50,489 nucleotides of DNA from positions 1 through 50,489 of the forward strand of contig DFBX01000039.1 in assembly GCA_002366795.1 (NCBI GenBank), written 5' to 3'. The notes under the pieces were generated by a model. It did no database searches and had not been told where the DNA came from. It saw only the letters and a program-made list of their open reading frames with translations. Origin of the DNA: Rhodobacteraceae bacterium UBA3069. GTDB taxonomy: Bacteria > Pseudomonadota > Alphaproteobacteria > Rhodobacterales > Rhodobacteraceae. Every line of letters starts with the position of its first letter. The stretch's first letter is position 1. Positions 1 to 13,295 of this stretch are shown piece after piece. Made by a program: the position numbers and the translations under genes.

Positions 1-2
1 CA

Positions 3-185
3 AAGCCTGTTGTTCAGAGCTTCCGTAAGTTGGCGCTCAAAGCTGGCGTGAACGTCAGTATACGCCTTCAAGGCGCTGGACTGGTCAGACCCCAAGACTT
101 TGAGGAATTCACCTTTGTCGATGATTCCCCGAAGGACATCTGGGACCCGTCGCCTTTCGATGAACTTTATGTCCCGGGGTCTTGA
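3..185 (+). CDS. C-terminal end of an unrecognised protein (cut by the window edge)
   Basis: An open frame runs from the left edge to a TGA at 183-185, giving about 60 residues that end FDELYVPGS. It is rich in acidic and aromatic residues near the end (EEFTFVDDSPKDIWDPSP) with a basic stretch before (FRKLALKAG). I do not recognise the family. It is called coding because the frame stays open to the edge and the composition looks like a soluble protein; the other two forward frames have stops within the first 51 bases. Its start and length lie outside the window. Confidence 0.5.
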   Translation, partial: KPVVQSFRKLALKAGVNVSIRLQGAGLVRPQDFEEFTFVDDSPKDIWDPSPFDELYVPGS

Positions 186-305
186 GACAGATACTTAACG
201 TGCAAATTCCGCATTGAGACACAGCCTGTGTATGCATATGAGTATGCAGCAGCACAATATCTTAGGGGATTTTCTCATTATCACAAAGACTTAGGCCAAG
301 GATAA

Positions 306-391
<86 letters not shown>

Positions 392-625
392 AGGTGTCGT
401 GCAGGGGCGTTTAATCTTAGCGCAAATCAGTGTCAACGGTGTTCAGCAATAAGTTTGCCAGAAATCGCATTTTTCTGTCTGCGCGCCTGCCTTGGCTGCG
501 GCCTGTTGCGGGTATTTGCGTAAAGTTGCGGGGCAAAGGCAGCAATTCAAAGGGTTTCGCGGCTTGTGTGCGCGCCCAAGCGGGGGTAAATCGGTTTCAA
601 CCGGTATGTTCGAGGAGCCTTCCCA

Positions 626-1609
626 ATGTCGAAACTTGTCACCATCTACGGCGGATCGGGGTTCGTCGGTCGCTATATCACGCGGCGCTTGGCGCAGCGG
701 GGCTGGCGCGTGCGCGTTGCGGTGCGCCGCCCGAACGAGGCGATGTTCGTGCGCCCCTATGGTGCCGTAGGGCAGGTGGAACCCGTTCTGTGCAACGTTC
801 GTGACGACGCGTCGGTGCGTGCAGCGATGCACGGGGCGGATGCAGTGGTGAACTGCGTGGGCATTCTGGCGGAAACGGGCAAAAACAAATTCGACACGGT
901 TCAGGCCGAAGGCGCGGGGCGCGTTGCCCGAATCGCGGCAGAATCCGGCGTCGATCGTCTGGTTCAAATCTCGGCCATCGGTGCCGACAAGGATGCGGAC
1001 AGCGATTACGCCCGCACCAAGGCGCTGGGCGAAGCGGCCGTTCTGGATGCATTCCCCGGCGCGGTGATCCTGCGCCCCTCGATCATATTCGGGACCGAGG
1101 ACGAATTCTTCAACCGTTTCGCCACGATGGCGCAGATCAGCCCGATCCTGCCGTTGGTCGGCGCGGATACGAAATTCCAGCCGATCTATGTGGATGACGT
1201 GGCCGAGGCCGCTGTCATGGGTGTTGAAGGCGCTGCTGCCCCCGGCATCTATGAGCTGGGCGGGCCGGATGTGGACACGTTCCGCAGCCTGATGAAGGAT
1301 ATGCTGGGCACGATTCACCGCAAGCGGGCGCTGGTGAACATCCCCTTCCTTGCCGCGCGTATTCTGGCCTTTGTGCTGGATATGGTGCAGACGCTGACGC
1401 TTGGCTTGTTCCGCAATTCCATGCTGACCCGTGATCAGGTCAAGAACCTGAAGAACGACAATGTTGTCAGTGAAGGCGCGCTTGGCCTGTCCGATCTGGG
1501 CATCCAGCCCACCGCGATGGAGGCTGTCCTGCCCGACTATCTGTGGCGCTTCCGTCCGTCGGGCCAATATGACGCGATCAAGGATTCCGCCAAGAACCTG
1601 CGCGCCTGA
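626..1609 (+). CDS. Complex I NDUFA9-family NAD(P)-binding protein
   Basis: A 327-residue atypical short-chain dehydrogenase/epimerase-like protein. The N-terminus carries the Rossmann nucleotide motif GGSGFVG (residues 9-15), and a YARTK motif (128-132) sits where extended SDRs have YxxxK. The central stretch RPSIIFGTEDEFFNRFA and the C-terminal part match the bacterial NDUFA9 / NADH-ubiquinone oxidoreductase 39-40 kDa-like family, whose eukaryotic members bind NADPH on complex I. In bacteria the role is mostly inferred. ATG 626 follows GAGGAGCCTTCCCA, a usable ribosome site. uppP starts 6 nt after its stop, so the two are probably co-transcribed. Confidence 0.88.
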   Translation: MSKLVTIYGGSGFVGRYITRRLAQRGWRVRVAVRRPNEAMFVRPYGAVGQVEPVLCNVRDDASVRAAMHGADAVVNCVGILAETGKNKFDTVQAEGAGRVARIAAESGVDRLVQISAIGADKDADSDYARTKALGEAAVLDAFPGAVILRPSIIFGTEDEFFNRFATMAQISPILPLVGADTKFQPIYVDDVAEAAVMGVEGAAAPGIYELGGPDVDTFRSLMKDMLGTIHRKRALVNIPFLAARILAFVLDMVQTLTLGLFRNSMLTRDQVKNLKNDNVVSEGALGLSDLGIQPTAMEAVLPDYLWRFRPSGQYDAIKDSAKNLRA

Positions 1610-1615
1610 CGCTAA

Positions 1616-2422
1616 ATGGACTTGTCCAACAATCTTTTGGCCCTGATCCTTGGGTTCATCGAGGGTCTGACAGAATTCCTGCCGGTGTCTTCCACCGGCC
1701 ACATCCTGCTGGCCGGGCATTTCCTTGGGTTCGAATCTACTGGCAAGACCTTCGAGGTGGTGATCCAGCTTGGCGCGGTCATGGCCGTTCTGTCGGTTTA
1801 TGCCGCGAAACTGTGGCAGGTGTTTACCACCGCGCCCAGCGAACCGGCATCGCGCCGCTTTATCGCCGCTGTCTTGCTGGCCTTTCTGCCCGCTGTTTTC
1901 ATCGGCGTGTTGACGCATGATTTCATCAAGGCCGTGCTTTTTGAATCGCCGCGCCTGATCGCGGTGATGCTGATCCTTGGCGGGTTGGTGTTACTGTTCG
2001 TGGACCGGATGAAGCTTACTTCGAAATACGAGGATGCGATGGATATTCCGATCCCGCGCGCCATCGCCATCGGGTTCATTCAATGCCTTGCTATGATTCC
2101 CGGTGTGTCACGTTCGGGTGCGACGATCGTCGGCGCGCTGGCGCTTGGGGCCAGCAAGCGCGCCTCGGCTGAGTTTTCATTCTTTCTGGCGATGCCAACA
2201 ATGGCGGGTGCCTTTGCCTATGACCTGATGAAGAATTGGCATTTGCTCGACCCGAACGCCGTGACACAGATCGGTATCGGGTTTGTTGCCGCCTTCATCT
2301 TGGCTGTGATCGTGGTCAAAGGCTTGCTTGGCTACGTGTCACGGCATGGTTACGCCCTGTTCGGCTGGTGGCGAATCGTGGTTGGAATCACCGTTCTTCT
2401 GGCCTTGGGGGCGGGCACATAG
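1616..2422 (+). CDS. uppP: Undecaprenyl-diphosphatase UppP (BacA)
   Basis: A 268-residue polytopic membrane protein, the usual length for UppP/BacA. It dephosphorylates undecaprenyl pyrophosphate to recycle the lipid carrier for peptidoglycan and other envelope glycans, and family members confer bacitracin tolerance. Both active-site signatures are present: EGLTEFLPVSSTGH (residues 16-29) and PGVSRSGAT (162-170, with the conserved Arg166). About eight hydrophobic segments are visible. It lies 6 nt downstream of the NDUFA9-like gene. No clear terminator follows; the 162-nt gap to gltD carries inverted repeats that probably belong to the gltD promoter. Confidence 0.96.
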   Translation: MDLSNNLLALILGFIEGLTEFLPVSSTGHILLAGHFLGFESTGKTFEVVIQLGAVMAVLSVYAAKLWQVFTTAPSEPASRRFIAAVLLAFLPAVFIGVLTHDFIKAVLFESPRLIAVMLILGGLVLLFVDRMKLTSKYEDAMDIPIPRAIAIGFIQCLAMIPGVSRSGATIVGALALGASKRASAEFSFFLAMPTMAGAFAYDLMKNWHLLDPNAVTQIGIGFVAAFILAVIVVKGLLGYVSRHGYALFGWWRIVVGITVLLALGAGT

Positions 2423-2436
2423 GGGCGATAGGGAAA

Positions 2437-2557
2437 TTATGCTGACCTAAAAGCGCGGAAAATTTCACACCAACCACTCAGGCACGTCATTTTTTATCCA
2501 ATTAGGTCATGCGGGCTGACTTTTCTTTCTTTTCGTGCTGAATTATGACCAGCATAA
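2437..2557. promoter_or_regulatory. Inverted-repeat region in the gltD promoter
   Basis: The uppP-gltD gap has two nested perfect 8-bp inverted repeats. TTATGCTG (2437-2444) pairs with CAGCATAA (2550-2557), and the overlapping TGACCTAA (2443-2450) pairs with TTAGGTCA (2502-2509). An AT-rich stretch (TTTTTTATCCAATTAGG) lies between them. The layout suggests an operator where a dimeric regulator bridges two sites; an Lrp- or NtrC-type nitrogen regulator would fit the gene, but no consensus is claimed. Confidence 0.35.
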
Positions 2558-2584
2558 CCAGAATCCCAAGCCAGGAGTCCGACC

Positions 2585-4021
2585 GTGGCCAAGCAACCGA
2601 TGCTGAAATTCGTGAACATTGACCGCCACATGCCCAACAAGCGTGACGCCAATGTTCGCAAGCATGATTTCAATGAAATCTATGCAGAATTCACGGATGA
2701 AAAAGCGGCCGAGCAAGCCTCGCGTTGTTCGCAATGTGGTGTGCCCTATTGCCAGTCGCATTGCCCGCTGCACAACAACATTCCTGACTGGCTGCGCTTG
2801 ACTGCGACGGGTCGCCTGAAAGAAGCATATGACCTGAGCCAAGCCACCAACACCTTTCCGGAAATCTGCGGCCGCATCTGCCCGCAGGACCGCCTGTGCG
2901 AAGGCAACTGCGTGATCGAAAAGTCGGGCCATGGCACCGTCACCATCGGATCGGTCGAAAAATACATCACCGACACCGCGTGGGAAAAAGGTTGGGTCAA
3001 ACCCATCGCACCCGTGCAGGAGCAGGACAAATCCGTTGGCATAATCGGGGCAGGTCCCGGCGGTTTGGCCGCGGCGGACGTTCTGCGCCGCGCGGGTCTG
3101 CAAGTCACCGTTTACGACCGTTACGACCGTGCGGGCGGGCTGCTGACCTATGGCATCCCCGGTTTCAAGCTGGAAAAAGACGTGGTCATGCGCCGGGTCG
3201 AGCAGTTGGAAAAGGGCGGCGTGGAATTCGTGATGAACTGCTACGTGGGCGAGGATCTGTCCTTTGACTCGATCCGCGGCAAGCACGACGCGGTGATCAT
3301 CGCCACCGGCGTTTACAAGACGCGCGATCTGGCCGACCCCGGCGCGGGCGCCGAAGGTATTGTGCGCGCGATCGATTATCTGACCGCATCCAACAAAGTG
3401 TCGAACTTTGGCGATACCGTCGAAGAATTCGAAAGCGGCGAATTGAACGCCATGGACAAGAAAGTCGTCGTGATTGGCGGCGGCGACACCGCGATGGACT
3501 GTGTGCGCACGGCGATCCGTCAGGGGGCGACTTCGGTCAAATGCCTGTATCGTCGCGACCGTGCCAACATGCCCGGCTCGCAACGCGAAACCCAGAACGC
3601 CGAAGAAGAAGGTGTGGTGTTCGAATGGCTGTCCGCACCCAAAGGTTTTGCCGGTGATCCGGTCATTGGCGTGATGGTTCAGAAAATGCGCCTTGGCGCG
3701 CCAGATGCCACTGGCCGTCAAGCCCCCGAGATTATTGGGGGCGCGGATTACGTCGAAGACGCCGACCTTGTCATCAAGGCGCTAGGGTTCGAACCGGAAG
3801 ACCTGCCCAAACTTTGGGGCACTGACGGGTTGGAAGTGACCCGTTGGGGCACCGTGAAGGCAGATTTCGAAACCGGTCGCACCAGCCTGGAAAACGTCTA
3901 TGCCATCGGTGACATCGTGCGCGGTGCTTCCTTGGTGGTATGGGCGATCCGCGACGGGCGCGATTGTGCCGATGCGGTTCTGAAGGATCTTGCAAGCACC
4001 GCTGCCGTTGCTGCCGAATAA
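2585..4021 (+). CDS. gltD: Glutamate synthase (NADPH) small subunit GltD
   Basis: The 478-residue beta subunit of glutamate synthase. It takes electrons from NADPH through FAD and passes them to GltB for conversion of glutamine plus 2-oxoglutarate to two glutamates. The N-terminal cysteine sets C48/C51/C56/C60 and C95/C99/C105/C109 match the two low-potential 4Fe-4S centres. GAGPGG (155-160) is the FAD-binding Rossmann motif, and VVVIGGGDTAMD later binds NADPH. The start is GTG 2585, giving the expected N-terminus MAKQPMLKF; CCAGGAG lies 6 nt upstream. gltB follows after 93 nt, the reverse of the common gltB-gltD order. Confidence 0.97.
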   Translation: MAKQPMLKFVNIDRHMPNKRDANVRKHDFNEIYAEFTDEKAAEQASRCSQCGVPYCQSHCPLHNNIPDWLRLTATGRLKEAYDLSQATNTFPEICGRICPQDRLCEGNCVIEKSGHGTVTIGSVEKYITDTAWEKGWVKPIAPVQEQDKSVGIIGAGPGGLAAADVLRRAGLQVTVYDRYDRAGGLLTYGIPGFKLEKDVVMRRVEQLEKGGVEFVMNCYVGEDLSFDSIRGKHDAVIIATGVYKTRDLADPGAGAEGIVRAIDYLTASNKVSNFGDTVEEFESGELNAMDKKVVVIGGGDTAMDCVRTAIRQGATSVKCLYRRDRANMPGSQRETQNAEEEGVVFEWLSAPKGFAGDPVIGVMVQKMRLGAPDATGRQAPEIIGGADYVEDADLVIKALGFEPEDLPKLWGTDGLEVTRWGTVKADFETGRTSLENVYAIGDIVRGASLVVWAIRDGRDCADAVLKDLASTAAVAAE

Positions 4022-4114
4022 GGCCACCCACTGAACAATCGGCTGCCGTCCCAAGTGGACAGGCAGCCCCCGGAATTCGAAGGGTCCGACAGATGACCCG
4101 ACAAGGAGACTGAC

Positions 4115-8650
<4,536 letters not shown>

Positions 8651-8672
8651 TCACTGATTATCGTGAAATGAC

Positions 8673-8707
8673 AAAGGGCCGCCCGATCGAGACGGGTGGC
8701 CCTTTTC
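8673..8707 (+). terminator. Rho-independent terminator after gltB
   Basis: AAAGGGCCGCCCG and its near-complement CGGGTGGCCCTTTT form a GC-rich hairpin with a short GATCGAGA-like loop, ending in a T run. It sits 23 nt after the gltB stop and before the DUF1269 gene, and probably closes the gltDB transcript. Confidence 0.85.
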
Positions 8708-8784
8708 CGTTTGGCAAAGTCAAATAGGAACCGCGCAGGTGGCGGGCGCGTTATCAGGAAAAGCGTCTTTCCAAGGAGGCAGAC

Positions 8785-9306
8785 ATGACCGAACTCGTCG
8801 CAATCACATTCAACGCGCCCGAAGACGCATTCGCCCTGCGCGACCAGATTCCAACCCTGATGGACCGCCATAATGCCGAGGTGGACGATGCCATGGTCGT
8901 CACCCGCGAGGCGAACGGGTCGGTGAAGCTGCATCAAAGCGTGAACCTTCCCTTGGCGCAGGCTCTTGGCGGTGGCGTTTGGGGGCTGATGCTGGGAGGT
9001 GTGTTCATGGCACCCTTTGTCGGCGCGGCTATCGGTGCGGGCGCGGGGTTGATGACCGGCAATCTGTCTAACGTGGGCATCGATGATGATTTCGCCAAGC
9101 AGATGGGCGAAACCTTGGGCACCGGTCACGGTGTCCTCCTGCTGCTGGTGCGACGCGAATCTGCCAGCCATCTGATCGACCTGCTGGAACAAGAAACCCA
9201 AGGCAAACTGGCCCGCATCTTGCGCAGCCCGGTAGACAAGCCCAGCATCGCGCGGTTGCGTGGGGCCAAGACGGGTCAGACCGCGACCAATGACTATCCG
9301 GTGTGA
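8785..9306 (+). CDS. DUF1269 domain protein (predicted membrane-associated)
   Basis: A 173-residue protein. Its start MTELVAITFNAPEDA and the long Gly/Ala-rich hydrophobic hairpin (GGGVWGLMLGGVFMAP then GAAIGAGAGLMTG, about residues 60-95) match DUF1269 proteins of unknown function. The region after it (IDDDFAKQMGETLGTGHGVLLLLV) is also typical of that family. ATG 8785 has AAGGAGG 7 nt upstream. It is flanked by the gltB terminator and mtgA and looks monocistronic. No catalytic residues are recognisable. Confidence 0.85.
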   Translation: MTELVAITFNAPEDAFALRDQIPTLMDRHNAEVDDAMVVTREANGSVKLHQSVNLPLAQALGGGVWGLMLGGVFMAPFVGAAIGAGAGLMTGNLSNVGIDDDFAKQMGETLGTGHGVLLLLVRRESASHLIDLLEQETQGKLARILRSPVDKPSIARLRGAKTGQTATNDYPV

Positions 9307-9380
9307 CGGCCCAACGCAAAAATGACACTTTGCTGAAATCACCGATTCAGCTTGGCCACGAAAACCGCTAACCTGCGGGT

Positions 9381-10112
9381 GTGGCGAAAAAGGCAAAGAA
9401 ACTCGTGCCCAAGCGCAAGAAAACCGGGCTGCGGCGCATTCGCCCGCTTCGCGTTTTGCTGCGCTTTTTCCTGCGCCTGTCGCTAATCGTGTTCGCGTTG
9501 CTGTTTTTTTGGGTGCTGACCTATTCCGCCGTGAATCCGCCAGCGACCTATTACATACTGTCCGAGAAACGCCGACTGGGTGATGTGGACCGGCTTTGGG
9601 TGCCGATCGAGTCTGTTGCGCCGGTCATGGCGCGATCTGTGGTTGCCGCCGAAGACGCCAATTTCTGCAATCACTGGGGGTTCGACATCAACGCGATACG
9701 CGCCGCTATAGAAGAGGGTGGTAACCGCGGAGCCTCGACCTTGACGCAACAGGTGGTAAAAAATGTATTTCTCTGGCACGGGCGCAACTGGTCTCGCAAG
9801 GCGCTGGAGGCGCTGCTGACCCCGATGGTCGAAGCGACATGGTCGAAGCGCCGAATCGTCGAGGTCTATCTGAACATCGCCGAGTTCGACGAGGGTGTGT
9901 TCGGAATCGAGGCCGCAAGCAGGCACTATTTCAGCGTGAGTCCCGAACGGCTGACCCCGGTGCAGGCGGCGCGACTGGCGGCTGTTCTGCCCTCGCCCAA
10001 GACCCGCTCCGCCTCCAAGCCCTCTGCCGGGCTCAGGCGGCGGGCGGCGATGATTATGGATGGCGCTGCGACGATAAATGCCGATGGTCGCGCCGACTGT
10101 TTTCAAGACTGA
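9381..10112 (+). CDS. mtgA: Monofunctional biosynthetic peptidoglycan transglycosylase MtgA
   Basis: A 243-residue GT51 family glycosyltransferase that polymerises lipid II into glycan strands at the inner membrane. A basic cytoplasmic tail (MAKKAKKLVPKRKK) leads to one membrane anchor (about residues 27-51). Then come the GT51 motifs EDANFCNHWGFD (catalytic Glu91), GASTLTQQ (118-125), KNVFLWHGRNWSRK and EVYLNIAEFDEGVFGIEAAS. There is no transpeptidase domain. The start is GTG 9381; no better ATG lies in frame before the basic tail. The reading frame and size are normal for the family. Confidence 0.95.
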   Translation: MAKKAKKLVPKRKKTGLRRIRPLRVLLRFFLRLSLIVFALLFFWVLTYSAVNPPATYYILSEKRRLGDVDRLWVPIESVAPVMARSVVAAEDANFCNHWGFDINAIRAAIEEGGNRGASTLTQQVVKNVFLWHGRNWSRKALEALLTPMVEATWSKRRIVEVYLNIAEFDEGVFGIEAASRHYFSVSPERLTPVQAARLAAVLPSPKTRSASKPSAGLRRRAAMIMDGAATINADGRADCFQD

Positions 10113-10198
10113 AACCGCAAACACGACGCGACTTCGCCCAAGTTTTGCCCGCTCTGCGTGTGAGTTTGTCGGGGACATTCATCAGCATCGGGTTTCCT

Positions 10199-10939
10199 AT
10201 GACCGTTTTTCTACGCATTTTCTTTTTGCTGTTCTCTGCCGCAAGCTTCTCTTTGGGGATCGCTTCGTTGCCCAGCTTCTGGCCAAGTGCTGAAATCACC
10301 CAAACCCTGGTTCCAAAGCATAGCGCCGAGGTGGCAAATTTGGGCACTGATCCTGTGATCGCGCCGGAACAAGAGGCCGCTTCCGCCGCAATAGAGACTA
10401 ATAGCGCGGTGCTTGAGCAGGGCATCCCGCCACAACAATCCGTGCCCGAGCCGGCGAAGTTGGCACTGGCTCAACAAGCCGAAAGCCCTGTCGAAGATGG
10501 CGACGGTTTCATATACCCCGACCACGACAATGACGTTCCCGCGCGCAGCATTCACCTCGTAACGCCGCCCGTTGCATCGCATGATGACCCTGTCTGCGCT
10601 GAAATGTGCCTGATCCTGATCGCCGCAAACGATCTGGAATGGGTGCGCATAACCACAATCGACGGCAAGGCGCATTTGATCGAAGCATCGCGCGAGAGAT
10701 GTGATTTGCCGCTATGCTTGAGCGAGGTCGCGGATAAGGGAGAACCCGCAGACCGAACCCTTGAATTCGCCCCCATGCCCCAGGATGGGCCGGGTTGGGC
10801 CATGTTAGAGCCAGATGTGGCGCTAAGAATCTATGACCGTCACGGGCCATATAATGCGAATCCGGTGATTATGACAGGTGATCCCGAAGGGGCGCTTTCG
10901 CGGCGGCTGTCCGCAGCTGGACTGACCTATCTGGATTAA
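10199..10939 (+). CDS. Hypothetical secreted or membrane-anchored protein
   Basis: A 246-residue protein starting at ATG 10199; the frame is open upstream, but earlier in-frame starts would overlap mtgA. The N-terminus MTVFLRIFFLLFSAASFSLGIASLPSFW is a signal peptide or signal anchor. The middle is Pro/Glu/Ala-rich and low in complexity. The C-terminal half looks folded, with cysteines in a CAEMCL motif and a later CDLPLC motif that could form disulfides in the periplasm. I do not recognise the family. It stands alone between mtgA and a glutathione S-transferase gene. Confidence 0.65.
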   Translation: MTVFLRIFFLLFSAASFSLGIASLPSFWPSAEITQTLVPKHSAEVANLGTDPVIAPEQEAASAAIETNSAVLEQGIPPQQSVPEPAKLALAQQAESPVEDGDGFIYPDHDNDVPARSIHLVTPPVASHDDPVCAEMCLILIAANDLEWVRITTIDGKAHLIEASRERCDLPLCLSEVADKGEPADRTLEFAPMPQDGPGWAMLEPDVALRIYDRHGPYNANPVIMTGDPEGALSRRLSAAGLTYLD

Positions 10940-11051
10940 GGGCTGCGCCATATGCCGCTGCCCACTCGTCCTGCTTTTGACAAGGGATTGAAAAGCGGGG
11001 CTGTCCGTTGCATTGAAGGACAGTTCCTCAGCTTTAAAGGCAAAACCCTCT

Positions 11052-11717
11052 ATGGCCCGTCTGTTCCACGTTCCGCTTTCACCATTCTGTCGCAAGGTGC
11101 GGCTAAGCCTTGCTGAAAAGCGGATCGAATGTGAACTGGTCGAAGAACGCTATTGGGAGCCGTCCCCCGATTTCCTGCGCCGCAATCCGGCCGCCAAGGT
11201 GCCGGTGCTGAAGATCGACAACATCACCATGTCCGAAAGCGCGGCGATCTGCGAGTATCTGGAGGAGGTGTATCCCGACCCCTCCTTGATGCCTCGTACG
11301 CCCGAATCCCGACTTGAAGTGCGCCGCCTTGTGGGGTGGTTCGACGATAAATTCCATGCCGAGGTCACTTCGAAACTGCTTTATGAGCGGGTGAACAAAA
11401 AGGTGATGAAGCAAGGCTTCCCTGACAGTCGGAACGTCAAGGATGGTGCAAAGGCGATCAAGTATCACTTGGATTACATGGCATGGCTGCTGGATCACCG
11501 GCGCTGGCTGGCCGGCGATGTCATGACCCTTGCCGATTTCGCCGCCGCCGCGCATTTAAGCGCGCTGGACTATATCTCGGATGTGGACTGGAACCGTTCA
11601 GACGTGGTCAAGGACTGGTATGCCAAGATCAAGTCGCGGCCAGCCTTCCGTTCGATCCTGGCCGATCAGGTGCCGGGCTTCCCGCCGCCGCAGCACTATG
11701 CCGACCTCGACTTTTGA
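11052..11717 (+). CDS. Glutathione S-transferase family protein
   Basis: A 221-residue protein with an N-terminal thioredoxin-like domain. SPFCRKVRLSL (residues 10-20) places a candidate catalytic Ser10/Cys13 at the glutathione thiol; the cis-proline motif AAKVPVL and the gamma-glutamyl-binding motif MSESAAICEYLEE follow. The C-terminal part is the usual all-helical domain (RRWLAGDVMTLADFAAAAHLS). ATG 11052 is preferred to an in-frame ATG 39 nt upstream, because MARLFHVPLSPF is the normal family start. The last 20 nt overlap the start of queG, suggesting translational coupling. The substrate is unknown. Confidence 0.9.
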   Translation: MARLFHVPLSPFCRKVRLSLAEKRIECELVEERYWEPSPDFLRRNPAAKVPVLKIDNITMSESAAICEYLEEVYPDPSLMPRTPESRLEVRRLVGWFDDKFHAEVTSKLLYERVNKKVMKQGFPDSRNVKDGAKAIKYHLDYMAWLLDHRRWLAGDVMTLADFAAAAHLSALDYISDVDWNRSDVVKDWYAKIKSRPAFRSILADQVPGFPPPQHYADLDF

Positions 11718-12744
11718 CTTGAAACAGAGACTGGTTTCGCAGGCCGAGGCCGAAGGGTTCGACGCCTGCCGGATCTGCCGCCCCTGGGACGTGCCAGAGG
11801 TGCCAGAACGGCTAAATGCGTTTCTGGATGCGGGATATCATGGCCAGATGGCATGGCTGGCCGAGCGCACTCATTGGCGCGGCAACCCCGCCGCGCTGTG
11901 GCCCGAGGCACGATCAGTCATGATGCTGGCCGAAAGCTATACGCCTGAAAGTGACCCGCTGGCCGGTTTGGCGCAGCGCGATTGCGCCAATATCTCAGTC
12001 TATGCGCGGAACAAGGATTACCACGATCTGGTCAAGAAACGGCTGAAACGGCTGGCGCGCTGGTTAATTGCCGAGGCGGGCGGCGAGGTAAAAGTATTCG
12101 TCGATACCGCACCGGTGCCGGAAAAGCCGCTCGGGCAGGCGGCCGGTCTTGGCTGGCAGGGTAAGCACACCAATCTGGTCAGCCGTAATCTGGGCAGTTG
12201 GTTTTTTATCGGGGCGGTGTTTACAACGCTGGAATTAGACACTGATCCGGCGGAAAATGATCATTGCGGCTCTTGCACCGCTTGTCAGGATATTTGCCCG
12301 ACCGAAGCTTTCCCGCAACCCTACCGTCTGGATGCGCGGCGTTGCATTTCCTATCTGACAATCGAACATCACGGCCCGATGGATCAGGATCTGCGCGCGC
12401 TGATGGGCAACCGAATCTATGGATGCGATGACTGCCTTGCTGTTTGTCCGTGGAACAAGTTCGCGTCCGAGGCGCAGGAGTTGCGCTATCACGCGCGGGA
12501 CGATCTTATCGCGCCCGGACTGGCGGAATTGGCCGTTTTGGACGATGCGGCGTTTCGCGCGCGCTTCTCTGGGTCGCCCATAAAGCGGATCGGGCGTGAC
12601 CGGTTCGTGCGCAATGTGCTTTATGCCATCGGGAACAGCGATGAACGGGCGCTTTTGCCTGTTGCGCAGGGGCTTTGCGATGATCCCGACCCCACCGTGG
12701 CGGACGCGGCGCGTTGGGCAGTTGGGCGACTTAGGCATGAATAG
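11698..12744 (+). CDS. queG: Epoxyqueuosine reductase QueG
   Basis: A 348-residue cobalamin- and Fe-S-dependent enzyme for the last step of queuosine synthesis in tRNA, reduction of epoxyqueuosine. VDTAPVPEKPLGQAAGLGWQG contains the conserved catalytic Asp136. Two ferredoxin-type clusters are encoded by C190-C193-C196-C200-P and by C243-C246-C250-P with C216. A C-terminal HEAT-like segment (DPDPTVADAARWAVGRLRHE) completes the normal length. ATG 11698 gives MPTSTFDLKQ and overlaps the upstream GST gene by 20 nt; earlier in-frame codons lie inside that gene. Confidence 0.95.
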   Translation: MPTSTFDLKQRLVSQAEAEGFDACRICRPWDVPEVPERLNAFLDAGYHGQMAWLAERTHWRGNPAALWPEARSVMMLAESYTPESDPLAGLAQRDCANISVYARNKDYHDLVKKRLKRLARWLIAEAGGEVKVFVDTAPVPEKPLGQAAGLGWQGKHTNLVSRNLGSWFFIGAVFTTLELDTDPAENDHCGSCTACQDICPTEAFPQPYRLDARRCISYLTIEHHGPMDQDLRALMGNRIYGCDDCLAVCPWNKFASEAQELRYHARDDLIAPGLAELAVLDDAAFRARFSGSPIKRIGRDRFVRNVLYAIGNSDERALLPVAQGLCDDPDPTVADAARWAVGRLRHE

Positions 12745-12845
12745 AGCCTGATTTGCCATTGGTGGATCACGACGTTGATACAAAGGCTTTCCGAACCGCA
12801 GAAGCACACCATTTAATGGGCTCGACAGGACTGAGGAGGCCATAC

Positions 12846-13295
12846 ATGCCCAAATATGAACGCAAGCCTGATGTCGTTGCCGCGCTGACGCCCGAACAGC
12901 ATTGGGTCACGCAGGAAAGCGGGACCGAATGTCCCGGCACCGGTGCCTATCTGAACAACAAGGCACCCGGCATCTACGTCGATATTGTCAGTGGAGAGCC
13001 GCTGTTCGCCTCGAGCGATAAGTATGAATCTGGATGCGGCTGGCCCAGCTTTACCAAGCCGATCGAACCGGCCCATGTGGCAGAACTGACCGACACCAGC
13101 CATGGTATGGTCCGGGTCGAAGTGCGGTCAACGCATGGCGATTCGCATCTGGGGCACGTCTTTCCCGACGGTCCACCAGACAGAGGTGGCCTGCGCTATT
13201 GCATCAACTCGGCCTCTTTGCGCTTCATTCCAAAGGAAGACATGGAAGCAGAAGGCTATGGCGGATATCTGGATCAATTGGAGGATATGACATGA
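12846..13295 (+). CDS. msrB: Peptide-methionine (R)-S-oxide reductase MsrB, zinc-less type
   Basis: A 149-residue enzyme that repairs the R epimer of methionine sulfoxide in proteins. GCGWPSF (residues 63-69) and RYCINSASLRF hold Cys64 and the catalytic Cys119. The two CxxC zinc motifs of the E. coli-type enzyme are absent: YVDIVSGEPLF and RSTHGDSHLGHVF stand at those sites. A family-atypical Cys29 (TECPGTG) is another possible resolving residue. ATG 12846 has GAGGAGG 7 nt upstream. Its stop overlaps the start of msrA by 4 nt (ATGA). Confidence 0.95.
   Translation: MPKYERKPDVVAALTPEQHWVTQESGTECPGTGAYLNNKAPGIYVDIVSGEPLFASSDKYESGCGWPSFTKPIEPAHVAELTDTSHGMVRVEVRSTHGDSHLGHVFPDGPPDRGGLRYCINSASLRFIPKEDMEAEGYGGYLDQLEDMT

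Noticed and set aside
443..1918. A 491-residue open frame on the minus strand over the NDUFA9-like and uppP genes
   Set aside because: It is antisense to two clear genes, begins inside uppP and has the His/Gln/Arg-rich composition typical of shadow frames in GC-rich DNA.
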